Below, piece after piece: positions 1-7,640 of a stretch of 12,048 nt of DNA. The stretch covers positions 1 to 12,048 of the forward strand of contig PWVU01000158.1 in NCBI GenBank assembly GCA_003561715.1. The letters run 5' to 3'. The notes under the pieces were generated by a model. The model ran no database searches and had not been told where the DNA came from. It worked only from the letters and a program-made list of their open reading frames with translations. Both the position numbers and the translations under genes were made by a program. The DNA comes from Candidatus Kaiserbacteria bacterium (GTDB lineage Bacteria; Patescibacteriota; Minisyncoccia; Phycocordibacterales; UBA12088). Each line of letters starts with the position of its first letter. The stretch's first letter is position 1.

Positions 1-405
1 CACGTATTGATTGAGCGCCTGCTCTTGCGGCAGTAGGATATTGAGTCCGACCGAGCGCCCACCCGCTTCAAATGCACCCTTGTTCAGAGCTTCCATCACG
101 CCGCCTCCACCACCTGTGATAACGGTAAAATCGTTTTCGGCAAGCAAGCGACCGAGCTTCACGCCCTCTTCATAGATAGGCGTGCCGGGTTCAGTACGTG
201 CCGAGCCAAATACACTCGCCGCTTTACCAATATGCTGGAGTAGTTCAAAACCCTGCACAAACTCCGCCATGATCTTGAAAATACGCCACGCGGAGATCGG
301 ATCATTCCCATTCTCTTTCAGTAATTCAGATTGCAAACGGCAGAATTCCTGGGTATACGGACGAACGTACTCGTCTTGTTGGTTGTATGGTTTTGGTTGT
401 TGCAT
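1..405 (-). CDS. LOG-family Rossmann-fold protein (TIGR00730-like), N-terminal part
   Basis: This is the first 135 residues of a gene that runs off the left edge. The frame is open from an ATG at 405 with no stop. After an N-terminal extension of about 63 residues, the Rossmann core begins with SVFGSART (64-71). It continues with VITGGGGGVMEALNKGAFEAG (95-115), the nucleotide-binding glycine stretch of the LOG/lysine-decarboxylase-like family, usually GGGxGxM(E/G)A, and then GLNILLPQEQ (120-129). The PGGxGT catalytic motif would lie beyond the window. Characterised family members hydrolyse the N-glycosidic bond of nucleoside 5'-monophosphates (cytokinin-activating LOG enzymes); many bacterial members have no assigned role. 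The gene starts 15 bases after the pgl stop on the same strand and has no Shine-Dalgarno sequence, so it is probably co-transcribed with pgl. Family assignment is firm; substrate is unknown. Confidence 0.88.
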   Translation of the reverse strand, partial: MQQPKPYNQQDEYVRPYTQEFCRLQSELLKENGNDPISAWRIFKIMAEFVQGFELLQHIGKAASVFGSARTEPGTPIYEEGVKLGRLLAENDFTVITGGGGGVMEALNKGAFEAGGRSVGLNILLPQEQALNQYV

Positions 406-420
406 GTGCGTACAAGTATA

Positions 421-1134
421 TCACGAGAGATCGGTGTAGATATCCACCATCGGAAGATCGTAGAGAATAAGGGACGGCAACTCATTGATCTCCCCTTTTT
501 GGTTGTACAATGCTTTCAGTACAGCATGCTTTTGCGTACCCGAAGCATGAACCAACGCACGCGCAATAAGTGCACGCAATCCGCAGAAGGTAATGGTTGA
601 GCGATACTTTTGTTCACCCTGTCGGGTTGTCTCATAGCCCACGAACCAGGACTCTCCGTCAAACAGTTCTTCGGTTGCGCCTACGCGAGCATCGCGTGGC
701 ATAATGCCCGCAATATGCCCATCATCCCCAATGCCCAGTGTTGCGTATACCGATCCGTAAGGGTTTGCCTCTTGCCATGCACGTACTTCTTGCTCAAGAC
801 GCTGTGCATGAGACACGGGCGTTTCATTCTCACGCACCCTCGTATCAATGAAATGAGCACCTTTTGCCTGCATTGTTTGATACATCTTAGTCTCCATAAA
901 TTGCGCTGCATTGTTTACCTCAGGGTCATACGTCACACGCTCATCACCCATCATGAGCGTGAGTGTCGAATAGATTGCCGTCTGCGAAACAGCAACACGG
1001 TCGTATATGGAAAGCCACGAACCGCCCGACAAAAGTAGCAACGCCGGTTTATTGGAGCATTCACTTAACAAACCCTCAAGCGCATTACGCGCCAACGGTT
1101 CCGCCTGTTCAGATCGATGCCATATCACTGCCAT
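421..1134 (-). CDS. pgl: 6-phosphogluconolactonase
   Basis: This 237-residue cytosolic enzyme would hydrolyse 6-phosphoglucono-1,5-lactone to 6-phosphogluconate, the second step of the oxidative pentose phosphate pathway. Family motifs appear in order: LLLLSGGS (32-39) for phosphate binding, MMGDERV (61-67), and LGIGDDGH (133-140), which contains the catalytic acidic and histidine region, followed by IAGIMP where many homologues have TASLFP. The C-terminal RALIARALVHASGTQKH is also typical of the SugarP_isomerase/GlmB-like fold. Length matches the family (about 230-260). The ATG at 1134 lies about 8 bases after a good -10 box and has no Shine-Dalgarno sequence, suggesting a leaderless mRNA. 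zwf and gnd for the flanking steps are nearby on the same strand but separated by the oppositely oriented gdh. Confidence 0.93.
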   Translation of the reverse strand: MAVIWHRSEQAEPLARNALEGLLSECSNKPALLLLSGGSWLSIYDRVAVSQTAIYSTLTLMMGDERVTYDPEVNNAAQFMETKMYQTMQAKGAHFIDTRVRENETPVSHAQRLEQEVRAWQEANPYGSVYATLGIGDDGHIAGIMPRDARVGATEELFDGESWFVGYETTRQGEQKYRSTITFCGLRALIARALVHASGTQKHAVLKALYNQKGEINELPSLILYDLPMVDIYTDLS

Positions 1135-1142
1135 ACCCGAGT

Positions 1143-1170
1143 ATTATGAGCCAGGTCAGTTGTTTTGCAA
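1143..1170 (-). promoter_or_regulatory. Candidate pgl promoter (leaderless type)
   Basis: Reading the minus strand, TTGCAA (1170-1165) is followed after 16 bases by CATAAT (1148-1143), a 5/6 match to the -10 consensus. The expected transcription start is about 7 bases further, at or within 2-3 bases of the pgl ATG (1134). The box matches are seen directly; promoter function and the leaderless start are inferred. Confidence 0.5.
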
Positions 1171-1228
1171 AACTGCATTATGAACACTGTCCCATGTGTA
1201 CTGGGAAATACATCAAAAAATGAAATGG

Positions 1229-1257
1229 TTGGTGCGACTGACCGCGTATGGCATACT
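1229..1257 (+). promoter_or_regulatory. Candidate gdh promoter
   Basis: TTGGTG (1229-1234) and CATACT (1252-1257) are separated by 17 bases, and a TG at 1249-1250 gives an extended -10. The predicted start near 1264 would leave a leader of about 160 bases. A closer GATAAT at 1408-1413 lacks any recognisable -35 box. Which of the two is used cannot be decided from sequence. Confidence 0.35.
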
Positions 1258-1425
1258 ATTGCATGTAGATTTCGAACAACTGTGATACCGAGCTTTCTCG
1301 TACAGTATATCACACACAATAAGCAGTGAGATGCTTGGTACGCAACTGGTACGCCTTGGTCTCAAACGCAGCAAATACGTAAGACGCGCACTGTTTATAC
1401 ACCCAGCGATAATTTTTCAGAAAGC

Positions 1426-2700
1426 ATGACTCATACACCTATCACCCGCGAAGACCGAAATATATGTATTGATTGTAAGAGTAGGATGCAAGACGTGCTC
1501 GAAACGGCGCGCTTCACCGACGAGGAAAGAGCGTTTTTGGATAAACCCAAACGCGTTGTCACACTGTCTGTGCCGGTCACCATGGACTCGGGTGAGGTTC
1601 GTACCTTCAATGCATACCGCGTCTTGTATAATAATGCACTTGGTCCCGGCAAAGGCGGATTACGCTTCCATCCATCGGTGGAAATCGAGGAGGTGAAAAA
1701 ACTTGCGTTTTTAATGACGCTGAAGTGTGCGCTCGTGCATATCCCTTTCGGTGGTGCAAAAGGGGGTGTCGAAGTCGACCCGCGTACACTTTCGTCCGGC
1801 GAACGAGAGCGCCTCGCCCGAGCGGTCATGCGAGAGATGCATCCCTTCTTAGGTGAGCGGACTGACATACCCGCGCCGGACGTCAATACCAATGCTGAGA
1901 TCATGGGCTACATGGTCGATGAGTACGCGCGGATCAAAGGAGCTTTCATACCGGGTATCATTACCGGCAAACCGCTCCCTCTGGGAGGCTCGAAAGGACG
2001 AGAGACCGCAACCGCGCTTGGAGGCGCGTACGTGCTGAAAGAGTATCTGAAACAACACAGACGAGACATTACGGATATAACGGTCGCGGTGCAAGGATAT
2101 GGTAATGTCGGAGGACATATTGCACGCATCCTTGACTCATGGGGTGCACGCATTGTCGCCGTTAGCGACTCAAAAAAAGCTGTGTATTGCGAAGAAGGTA
2201 TTTCGTGCGCCGCGACATATACCACCAGAGAAAAAACCGCACTACCGACCGACCCCTCATATCAAGACTTGACCAATGAAGCATTACTGGAGCTGTCCGT
2301 TGACGTACTTATTCCTTCCGCCCTATCACATCAAATAACAGCAGAAAACGCACATCGCATACACGCACCCATCATACTGGAGATGGCGAATGACCCGGTA
2401 ACCCCGGAGGCAGACCGTATTCTTGCCGAGCATGACATCGTCGTGATTCCCGATATTTTGGCCAATGCAGGGGGTGTGGTGGTAAGTTATTTCGAATGGA
2501 TACAAAACAATACGAATGAATATTGGGATGAAGAGCGGATCGAGCGCGAGCTCGAAGTGCGCATGACGCGCGCTCTTGCGGAAGTACTCACCCAGCAAGA
2601 TACTGCAACGCGGGCGAATCTTCGCTCTCATAGTTATAGGTGTGCCCTAGAGCGCATTTTTGAAGCCGAACGCGCGCGCGGCCGACTCACTCGCAGATGA
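1426..2700 (+). CDS. gdhA: Glutamate dehydrogenase family protein (Glu/Leu/Phe/Val dehydrogenase)
   Basis: This 424-residue cytosolic oxidoreductase would interconvert an amino acid (most likely glutamate) and its 2-oxo acid with ammonia and NAD(P)(H). GPGKGGLRFHPSV (73-85) carries substrate-binding Lys76, and LKCALV contains Lys100. PFGGAKGGV (107-115) holds the catalytic Lys112, and DIPAPDVNTN (147-156) holds the catalytic Asp152. The Rossmann motif GYGNVGG spans 224-230, and the C-terminal ILANAGGVVVSYFEW is characteristic of GDH. Length is close to the 410-450 usual for hexameric bacterial/archaeal GDH. The ATG at 1426 follows a weak AGAAAG, so the start rests mainly on family length. It is the only plus-strand gene inside the oxidative PPP cluster, diverging from pgl and converging on gnd with 36 bases between the stops. 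Cofactor and strict glutamate specificity cannot be read with certainty. Confidence 0.93.
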   Translation: MTHTPITREDRNICIDCKSRMQDVLETARFTDEERAFLDKPKRVVTLSVPVTMDSGEVRTFNAYRVLYNNALGPGKGGLRFHPSVEIEEVKKLAFLMTLKCALVHIPFGGAKGGVEVDPRTLSSGERERLARAVMREMHPFLGERTDIPAPDVNTNAEIMGYMVDEYARIKGAFIPGIITGKPLPLGGSKGRETATALGGAYVLKEYLKQHRRDITDITVAVQGYGNVGGHIARILDSWGARIVAVSDSKKAVYCEEGISCAATYTTREKTALPTDPSYQDLTNEALLELSVDVLIPSALSHQITAENAHRIHAPIILEMANDPVTPEADRILAEHDIVVIPDILANAGGVVVSYFEWIQNNTNEYWDEERIERELEVRMTRALAEVLTQQDTATRANLRSHSYRCALERIFEAERARGRLTRR

Positions 2701-2736
2701 TTTTATAGAGAGATAGCGTTACGTTGCATCAGCGTG

Positions 2737-3633
2737 TTACGACGACTCTATGACACGGTGGTCACCGAATTGTTGGCGCATCGCCGAGATTGCCTTAGCC
2801 GAAAGTGAAGGAGTGGCGCGACTGCGCACACGCTCGGCAACAGCAACTTCAAGAGCGGGCATACGTGCAAGCGTAGTCAGTTTTTGCATTTCTTCTTCGG
2901 TATCTCCTTTGGGCACCGAGCCCTCAATAGACACAAGTCCGGGATCTTCGGTCCAGGCTTGCTCAGTCCAGCGCATCAAGGCACTTTCTACAATACTCCC
3001 GTGGTTGTACACTTTTAATACTTGCGCAAGGTCGGTACCAAAGCGCTCACGATACTGGTCGATTGCCCCAAGCCCTTCGCCGATCGCCTGCATCATCCCA
3101 TACTCGATGCCGTTGTGAACCATCTTTACAAAATGTCCCGCACCGGTCGCGCCCATATAGCCATAGCCATGCTCTTGTGCCAAGTCACACAATACGGGCT
3201 CAAGACGTCTCACAATGTCTTGTGAACCACCCACCATGAGTGTTGCCCCCGTACGCGCTCGCTCGACTCCTCCGGAGATTCCTATATCGACATAGTGCAC
3301 ACCTTGCGCAGATGCCGCCTCTGCGCGCAGAAGTGTGTCTTCAAAGTAGGTATTTCCACTATCTATCACTGTGTCGCCTGCGGACAACAGTGGCATGAGC
3401 TCATCAAGCACACCCTGTACATGCTGGCTTTGCACCATAATAAATACTGCGCGCGGTGTCTCAAGCTTTTCGACCATATCGGAAATGGATTCTGAACCGA
3501 TCGCGCCTTGCGCAACGGCAACATCGATCGGCTCATGCGAGCGATCGCGCACGACCACGTCATGCCCATATTCCAGTAATCGAGCAACCATGTTGCTCCC
3601 CATTCTTCCCAATCCTATAAAACCAAGTTGCAT
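2737..3633 (-). CDS. gnd: 6-phosphogluconate dehydrogenase, decarboxylating (short form)
   Basis: This enzyme would oxidatively decarboxylate 6-phosphogluconate to ribulose 5-phosphate, the third oxidative PPP step. It is 298 residues, matching the short GndA/YqeC-like class rather than the roughly 470-residue E. coli form. The N-terminal dinucleotide fold begins GFIGLGRMGSNM (4-15). DIGISGGVERARTGATLMVGG (116-136) is the substrate-binding signature region, and GAGHFVKMVHNGIEYGM (164-180) contains catalytic Lys170 and Asn174. After the second strand the sequence is VVVRDRS (26-32). Asp30 favours NAD+, as in many short-form enzymes, whereas Arg31 is a residue NADP+ enzymes use, so the cofactor is uncertain. 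The ATG at 3633 lies 38 bases after the zwf stop with no Shine-Dalgarno sequence. The gene is probably co-transcribed with zwf. Confidence 0.92.
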   Translation of the reverse strand: MQLGFIGLGRMGSNMVARLLEYGHDVVVRDRSHEPIDVAVAQGAIGSESISDMVEKLETPRAVFIMVQSQHVQGVLDELMPLLSAGDTVIDSGNTYFEDTLLRAEAASAQGVHYVDIGISGGVERARTGATLMVGGSQDIVRRLEPVLCDLAQEHGYGYMGATGAGHFVKMVHNGIEYGMMQAIGEGLGAIDQYRERFGTDLAQVLKVYNHGSIVESALMRWTEQAWTEDPGLVSIEGSVPKGDTEEEMQKLTTLARMPALEVAVAERVRSRATPSLSAKAISAMRQQFGDHRVIESS

Positions 3634-3671
3634 AGTATGTAGTACAAATAACGAATAATACTAATGAGTGT

Positions 3672-5081
3672 CTATCGTGCCGGTCCGGGTGTATTATCTT
3701 CGTATATGACCGGCTCTCTGTTGTGCCAATGACGAAGAATGGGTGTTATGTAGCGCCATGCCGCCGCGACCTCTTTGCCGGTAGTAAAGAGCGTTTGGTC
3801 ACCGCGTATGCAGTCCAGCAACAATTTTTCATATGCGTCACGCAAGCGCTCGGTTCCCTCGGCATAGTTGAAAGAAAACGTTTTTTCCTCGGTTGCCATC
3901 GAAAAGCCTCGTTTCTTCGCAAAGAACGTAAGCGTGATCGACTCTTCGGGTTGCATGGTGAACGTAAGTCTGTTTTTTCGCACCTCATCGGACGCATCCT
4001 TACTTCCAATACAGGAATCGATCGGCTTAAACACAATAGTAATGTCGATGCGATGCTCGTGCATACCCTTCCCCGCCTCCAGAACGAATGGCACCCCACG
4101 CCAGCGCGGGAGATCCAGATGCGTAGTCAATGTGAAATAGGTCTCGATCGTTGAATCTTCTGCCACGTCAGCTTCGGTGCGATAACTCGCATATTGCCCC
4201 TTTACAACGGATGCAAGCTCGTCTGGAGAAAGAGGTACGAGCGCACCGAGCACTTTCTCGCGTTCGGCACGAATCGCATCTGCGGCAAGCGACTTCGGAT
4301 CATCCATCGCTACAAATGCAAGCATTTGTAACAAATGATTCTGCCCGACGTCACGCAGTGCACCAACATCTTCGTAAAAGTTGCCTCGGGAGCCAATACC
4401 GTTCGGTTCCAAAAATCGTATATGTACCGACTCAATATGCTCGGCATTCCATGATGGCTCAAATAATGCATTAGAAAAGCGAAATACGATAATGTTCTCC
4501 ATCGCTTCTTTCGCTAAGTAGTGGTCGATACGAAATATCTGCTCTTCAGCAAATAATGCGGTGAGCTTTTGATCCAGCTGAGCGGCGCTTTCGCTGTCGT
4601 GCCCAAAGGGCTTCTCGACCGCAATGCGCACCCACGACACTCCGGCACAGGGAATACTCAGTCCGGAGTGCGCCAATTGCTCAAAGATCGGCTCATACAA
4701 AGATGGCTGAACCGAAAGATAGTACAACTTGTTTGAGCACACACCTCGCTCAGCATCTTGCGCTTGGAGATACTGTGCCATCATGGGGTACATCTCGTAT
4801 TCCGTAAAATCGCCCGAAAGATAGCGTAACCGAGCAAGGTACTCCTCAACACGCTCCGGCGGATGCTCGTGTGCCTTCCTATCGATTGCCTTACGCGCCA
4901 TTGCTTGGAACTCCTCGTCTGTGAGTTCCTTGCGTGCAACTCCAACAATACGCGTGTCGGCCGGGAGGCACCCGCTACACGAGAGATCCATCAGGGCCGC
5001 CAAGAGTTTTGTGCGCGAAAGATCACCGGTTGCGCCAAAGATGATAATTGTAAGCGGCTCGGAATGTGAGGAAAACGCCAT
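3672..5081 (-). CDS. zwf: Glucose-6-phosphate 1-dehydrogenase
   Basis: This enzyme would oxidise glucose 6-phosphate to 6-phosphogluconolactone with NAD(P)+, the entry step of the oxidative PPP. With the ATG at 5081 it has 469 residues, slightly shorter than the usual 480-510. Motifs are IIFGATGDLSRTK (13-25) for dinucleotide binding, AVEKPFGHD (154-162), and RIDHYLAKEAMEN (184-196), which contains the active-site His187. The last motif is usually RIDHYLGKE; here Ala replaces Gly. LRDVGQNHLLQMLAFVAMD (242-260) and RWRGVPFVLEAGKGM (326-340) complete the C-terminal domain; most homologues have LRTGK where this has LEAGK. A TTG at 5087 would add two residues, but it lies directly against a -10 box, so I prefer the ATG. 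The gene follows the Nudix remnant by 14 bases and precedes gnd by 38. Confidence 0.94.
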   Translation of the reverse strand: MAFSSHSEPLTIIIFGATGDLSRTKLLAALMDLSCSGCLPADTRIVGVARKELTDEEFQAMARKAIDRKAHEHPPERVEEYLARLRYLSGDFTEYEMYPMMAQYLQAQDAERGVCSNKLYYLSVQPSLYEPIFEQLAHSGLSIPCAGVSWVRIAVEKPFGHDSESAAQLDQKLTALFAEEQIFRIDHYLAKEAMENIIVFRFSNALFEPSWNAEHIESVHIRFLEPNGIGSRGNFYEDVGALRDVGQNHLLQMLAFVAMDDPKSLAADAIRAEREKVLGALVPLSPDELASVVKGQYASYRTEADVAEDSTIETYFTLTTHLDLPRWRGVPFVLEAGKGMHEHRIDITIVFKPIDSCIGSKDASDEVRKNRLTFTMQPEESITLTFFAKKRGFSMATEEKTFSFNYAEGTERLRDAYEKLLLDCIRGDQTLFTTGKEVAAAWRYITPILRHWHNREPVIYEDNTPGPAR

Positions 5082-5087
5082 GAGCAA

Positions 5088-5117
5088 ATTGTACCTCAGA
5101 CGTCATAGCAAAGTCGA
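5088..5117 (-). promoter_or_regulatory. Candidate zwf promoter (leaderless type)
   Basis: On the minus strand, TCGACT (5117-5112; 4/6 to TTGACA) is followed after 18 bases by TACAAT (5093-5088; 5/6 to TATAAT). The zwf ATG lies six bases further, so the expected transcription start would be the A of the ATG or very close to it. The element overlaps the last codons of the broken Nudix gene. Function is inferred from box match and spacing. Confidence 0.45.
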
Positions 5118-5526
5118 ATGCACATATCCTGATCTTCAATAAGATCAAATCGTAGCGACTCTTTGGTCGTCACCCACGCATATGACTGATGCTCTTGTGG
5201 ATTTAGCATACCATGCGGACGTTAATCACAGTTTGCTTTGAACAAATGATACTCGAAATCGAAATGCGCATGACGCAGCATCACTGAGTGCATATATACT
5301 ATGTGTTCTTGCGCCAACGTCACTCCCGTCTCTTCCCGCAACTCTCGGATCAGTGCTTCAGCTATCGATTCGTCCTCTGCAACCTTTCCGGCAGGCAACC
5401 CCAGGTATCCCCCATAGCATCACTGTTGGAGCGATGCAGTAAAAGAAACTGTCCACCGTGCTCAAGATAACAGCCAACAACATCGCATTGTTTATTGAAA
5501 TCAATGGGAACTTCTGGAAAATACAT
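5096..5526 (-). pseudogene. Nudix hydrolase pseudogene (frameshift plus in-frame stop)
   Basis: From an ATG at 5526 the minus strand encodes MYFPEVPIDFNKQCDVVGCY and then LEHGGQFLLLHRS...DTWG, a normal Nudix N-terminal half. At the G-run (plus-strand C-run 5399-5402) the frame breaks. Shifting the frame as if one base were missing restores LPAGKVAEDESIAEALIREL followed by REETGV. That is a perfect Nudix box (G-x5-E-x7-RE-U-x-EE-x-G-U). The same frame runs to KANCD and meets TAA at 5224-5222. It then continues, still in frame, as RPHGMLNPQEHQSYAWVTT to the TGA at 5098-5096, like a normal Nudix C-terminus. Two independent lesions make decay more likely than a single sequencing error. The ancestral protein of about 143 residues would have hydrolysed a nucleoside-diphosphate-linked substrate that cannot be named. 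It lies between GH15 (59 bases) and zwf (14 bases). Confidence 0.85.
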
Positions 5527-5585
5527 AGTGTGGTGAGATAGTAGAAAGTGACGCAATGATAGGCATGGAAGAATTGCAACACCCG

Positions 5586-7442
5586 CTACTCTACCACATC
5601 CACTGGTTCACATGCGCCCTGCAAGCAAGAGCGTAGCAGAAGCGCACTGTTGATAAGTCCGATATGTGTATATGCCTGCGGGAAATTGCCAAGGAACTCA
5701 CCGGTTCCAGGATCAATTTCTTCGGGATAGAGACCGACATGATTGCCGAGGGTGAGTACTGATTCAAACAACGCTTCCGCTTTATCGAGTGCTCCCGCAT
5801 AGGCATATGCCTGCACCAACCAGAAAGACGCCGGCAAAAAAGCTCCCTCTGCACCCTCTATGCCATCTGCTTCTGTATACCGGTATAGCAATCCCTCTCC
5901 GCACAGAAGCTTTTCTTCAATAGCACGGATGGTGCCGAGCATCTTAGGGTCAGCACCATCAATGAAACCGGTCCGAGGAAGCAGCAGAAGCGCAGCATCA
6001 AGTTCGGTCGAGTCGAAGCTTTGCACAAATGTGTTGCGTTCTGTATTGAATCCTCGCTCCATGATCTCAGTACGCACACACTCCCGCTCTTGCATCCAGA
6101 GATCGACAGTGCCCTCAAGCGCATGTTCTGAGGCAAGCGCAATCGCACGATCGAGCGCCACCCAACACATGACCTTTGAATACACAAAGTGCCGCTTGCC
6201 ATTGCGCACTTCCCATAATCCCTCATCGGGTTCCCGCCAAATTGTAGCCACATGGTCGGCAAGCGCACGCAGGACACCCCATCGCTCACCCGCCTGAGTA
6301 AGGGTCGATGGTGTGTGTCCGGCAAGCTGATGGGCGACATCCATGATGCCACCATATATATCCCATTGCTGCTGGCGATACGCGCCATTGCCGATCCGCA
6401 CGGGGGCCGATCCGCGATATCCTTCAAGATGCGTAAGTGTTTCCTCGGCAAGTTCGGTACTTCCGCGCAAGGTATACATGATCTGCAGATCCTTGGGATC
6501 GGCGAGTGCGCACAAATTCACCAGCCAATTAAGATACTCTTCAGCCTCCTTAAGATGCCCCAGTTTAAAGAACGCATTGAATACAAACGCGGAATCGCGA
6601 ACCCACGTATACCGGTAATCCCAATTACGTTCGCCACCGATCCACTCGGGAAGCGAGGTAGTCGGCGCGGCGGCGATAGTGCCGATCGGCTCGAAAAAGA
6701 GAATCTTGAGTAATAATGCGGAACGCACGATCTCATTGCGCCACTTCCCCTCGGTCGGCTGATCTTCGATTTCCGGGCGCGCCACCCACGCCCGCCACTC
6801 ATGAATAGTACGCACCAATTCTTCTTCGTGATGGACCGTACTGTCTTTGCGGATATCAACTTCACCTGAGTTATAGCGAAATACGAAAAACTCAGTATCT
6901 CCCTCGCGCATGCGCATACTATGTGATGCCACATTGCGCTCCTCATCAAGCTTGAATGCACGTCGCGTGACCAGAATACCGCGCTTGCCTGCATTATGCG
7001 CGAGAATACCACGACTGATAAATGAGAGTTCGGTCGTGCCTCGCGCATAATCAAACCGCGGCATGAATTCCACATGCATCTCAGCTTCTCCCGAAATACA
7101 GGCGACCTTGCGTTTGATCTTGAACGTTGTCTCCTGCTCTTCGGGCATGAACGACTTCTCCGCCTCGATAGGAATGAAGTCGGTCACTTGCACAACGCCG
7201 GTTTCGGTCGTGAATTCTGTCACTACTACATTTGTGTCTTCTATATAGAACTGACGAGACTCGTGAGGCGAAGTCGGTGCAATCTTAAAATACCCACCCT
7301 TCTCGTGATCAAGGATCGATGCAAAGACGCTGGGGCTGTCTATAAACGGCGCAGGCGCCCAATCGATCGAGCCATCCTTCCCTACCAGCGCAGCGCTTCT
7401 CAGATTGCCGATGATCGCGTAATCCCGAATGGGGCGGTACAT
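5586..7442 (-). CDS. Glycoside hydrolase family 15 protein (glucoamylase / trehalase-like)
   Basis: This is a 618-residue protein with the layout of bacterial GH15 enzymes: an N-terminal beta-sandwich domain (about 1-225) starting RPIRDYAIIGNLRSAALVG, then an (alpha/alpha)6 barrel. Barrel signatures are GGERNWDYRYTWVRDSAF (269-286), YGGIMDVAHQL (363-373), PDEGLWEVR (405-413), where the general acid glutamate is expected, and YPEEIDPGTGEFLGNFPQAY (572-591), with the probable catalytic base glutamate. Family members release glucose from alpha-glucans or, in a trehalase subgroup, split trehalose; the sequence alone does not separate these. No signal peptide is visible, suggesting a cytoplasmic enzyme. 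It is the first gene of the co-directional GH15 - Nudix remnant - zwf - gnd series, which suggests that released glucose feeds the oxidative PPP. TATCAT lies six bases before the ATG, but no convincing -35 box was found. Confidence 0.92.
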   Translation of the reverse strand: MYRPIRDYAIIGNLRSAALVGKDGSIDWAPAPFIDSPSVFASILDHEKGGYFKIAPTSPHESRQFYIEDTNVVVTEFTTETGVVQVTDFIPIEAEKSFMPEEQETTFKIKRKVACISGEAEMHVEFMPRFDYARGTTELSFISRGILAHNAGKRGILVTRRAFKLDEERNVASHSMRMREGDTEFFVFRYNSGEVDIRKDSTVHHEEELVRTIHEWRAWVARPEIEDQPTEGKWRNEIVRSALLLKILFFEPIGTIAAAPTTSLPEWIGGERNWDYRYTWVRDSAFVFNAFFKLGHLKEAEEYLNWLVNLCALADPKDLQIMYTLRGSTELAEETLTHLEGYRGSAPVRIGNGAYRQQQWDIYGGIMDVAHQLAGHTPSTLTQAGERWGVLRALADHVATIWREPDEGLWEVRNGKRHFVYSKVMCWVALDRAIALASEHALEGTVDLWMQERECVRTEIMERGFNTERNTFVQSFDSTELDAALLLLPRTGFIDGADPKMLGTIRAIEEKLLCGEGLLYRYTEADGIEGAEGAFLPASFWLVQAYAYAGALDKAEALFESVLTLGNHVGLYPEEIDPGTGEFLGNFPQAYTHIGLINSALLLRSCLQGACEPVDVVE

Positions 7443-7518
7443 ACGGCTATGATACGAAATAAATCAATTTTTCCATATCACTGACATGTGGAAAGAAACG
7501 ACCTTCAACAACAAACCC

Positions 7519-7547
7519 AAAATGTAGGTGTTGGACACCTACATTTT
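7519..7547. terminator. Bidirectional hairpin terminator
   Basis: A perfect 13-base inverted repeat (7519-7531 with 7535-7547) flanks a three-base TGG loop. Its inner part is ATGTAGGTGT / ACACCTACAT. The plus-strand exit is a run of six T (7544-7549), and the minus-strand exit is TTTT, so it could act both ways. The likely client is the minus-strand exonuclease and small membrane protein pair upstream, which keeps their transcript separate from the GH15 gene. Confidence 0.75.
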
Positions 7548-7640
7548 TTGACAAATACGTGTATTAGTTGTGTAGAATACTTGACACTCTACTACACTCT
7601 CCTGTTGGAGTAATGTTGGATATCTATGCTATGCGGGTGG

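Larger units (their letters stand above)
1135..1425. other. Divergent intergenic region pgl / gdh
   Basis: These 291 bases separate two divergently transcribed genes. Besides the two promoter candidates, they contain a direct repeat TGGTACGC at 1336-1343 and 1347-1354, with a period of 11 bases (about one helical turn), followed by a related TTGGT at 1357-1361. This could be a tandem binding site for a regulator of gdh, but that is only a guess. No RNA gene or additional coding frame is convincing here. Confidence 0.4.

Noticed and set aside
610..1038. 142-codon plus-strand open frame opposite pgl
   Set aside because: It is antisense to a well-supported enzyme gene and its translation resembles no family.
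3723..4154. 143-codon plus-strand open frame opposite zwf
   Set aside because: It is the shadow of a convincing zwf coding sequence, basic and Cys-rich with no motif.
5085..5087. TTG as the zwf start
   Set aside because: An ATG stands two codons later, and the TTG directly abuts a -10 box, so it would probably not be in the transcript.
5222..5224. Stop-codon recoding as an explanation for the TAA in the Nudix remnant
   Set aside because: Known CPR recoding concerns UGA, not UAA, and TGA ends normal genes here; a separate frameshift also disrupts the gene.
5399..5402. Programmed frameshifting in the Nudix gene
   Set aside because: A G-run is present, but the downstream in-frame TAA would still truncate the product before the conserved C-terminus.
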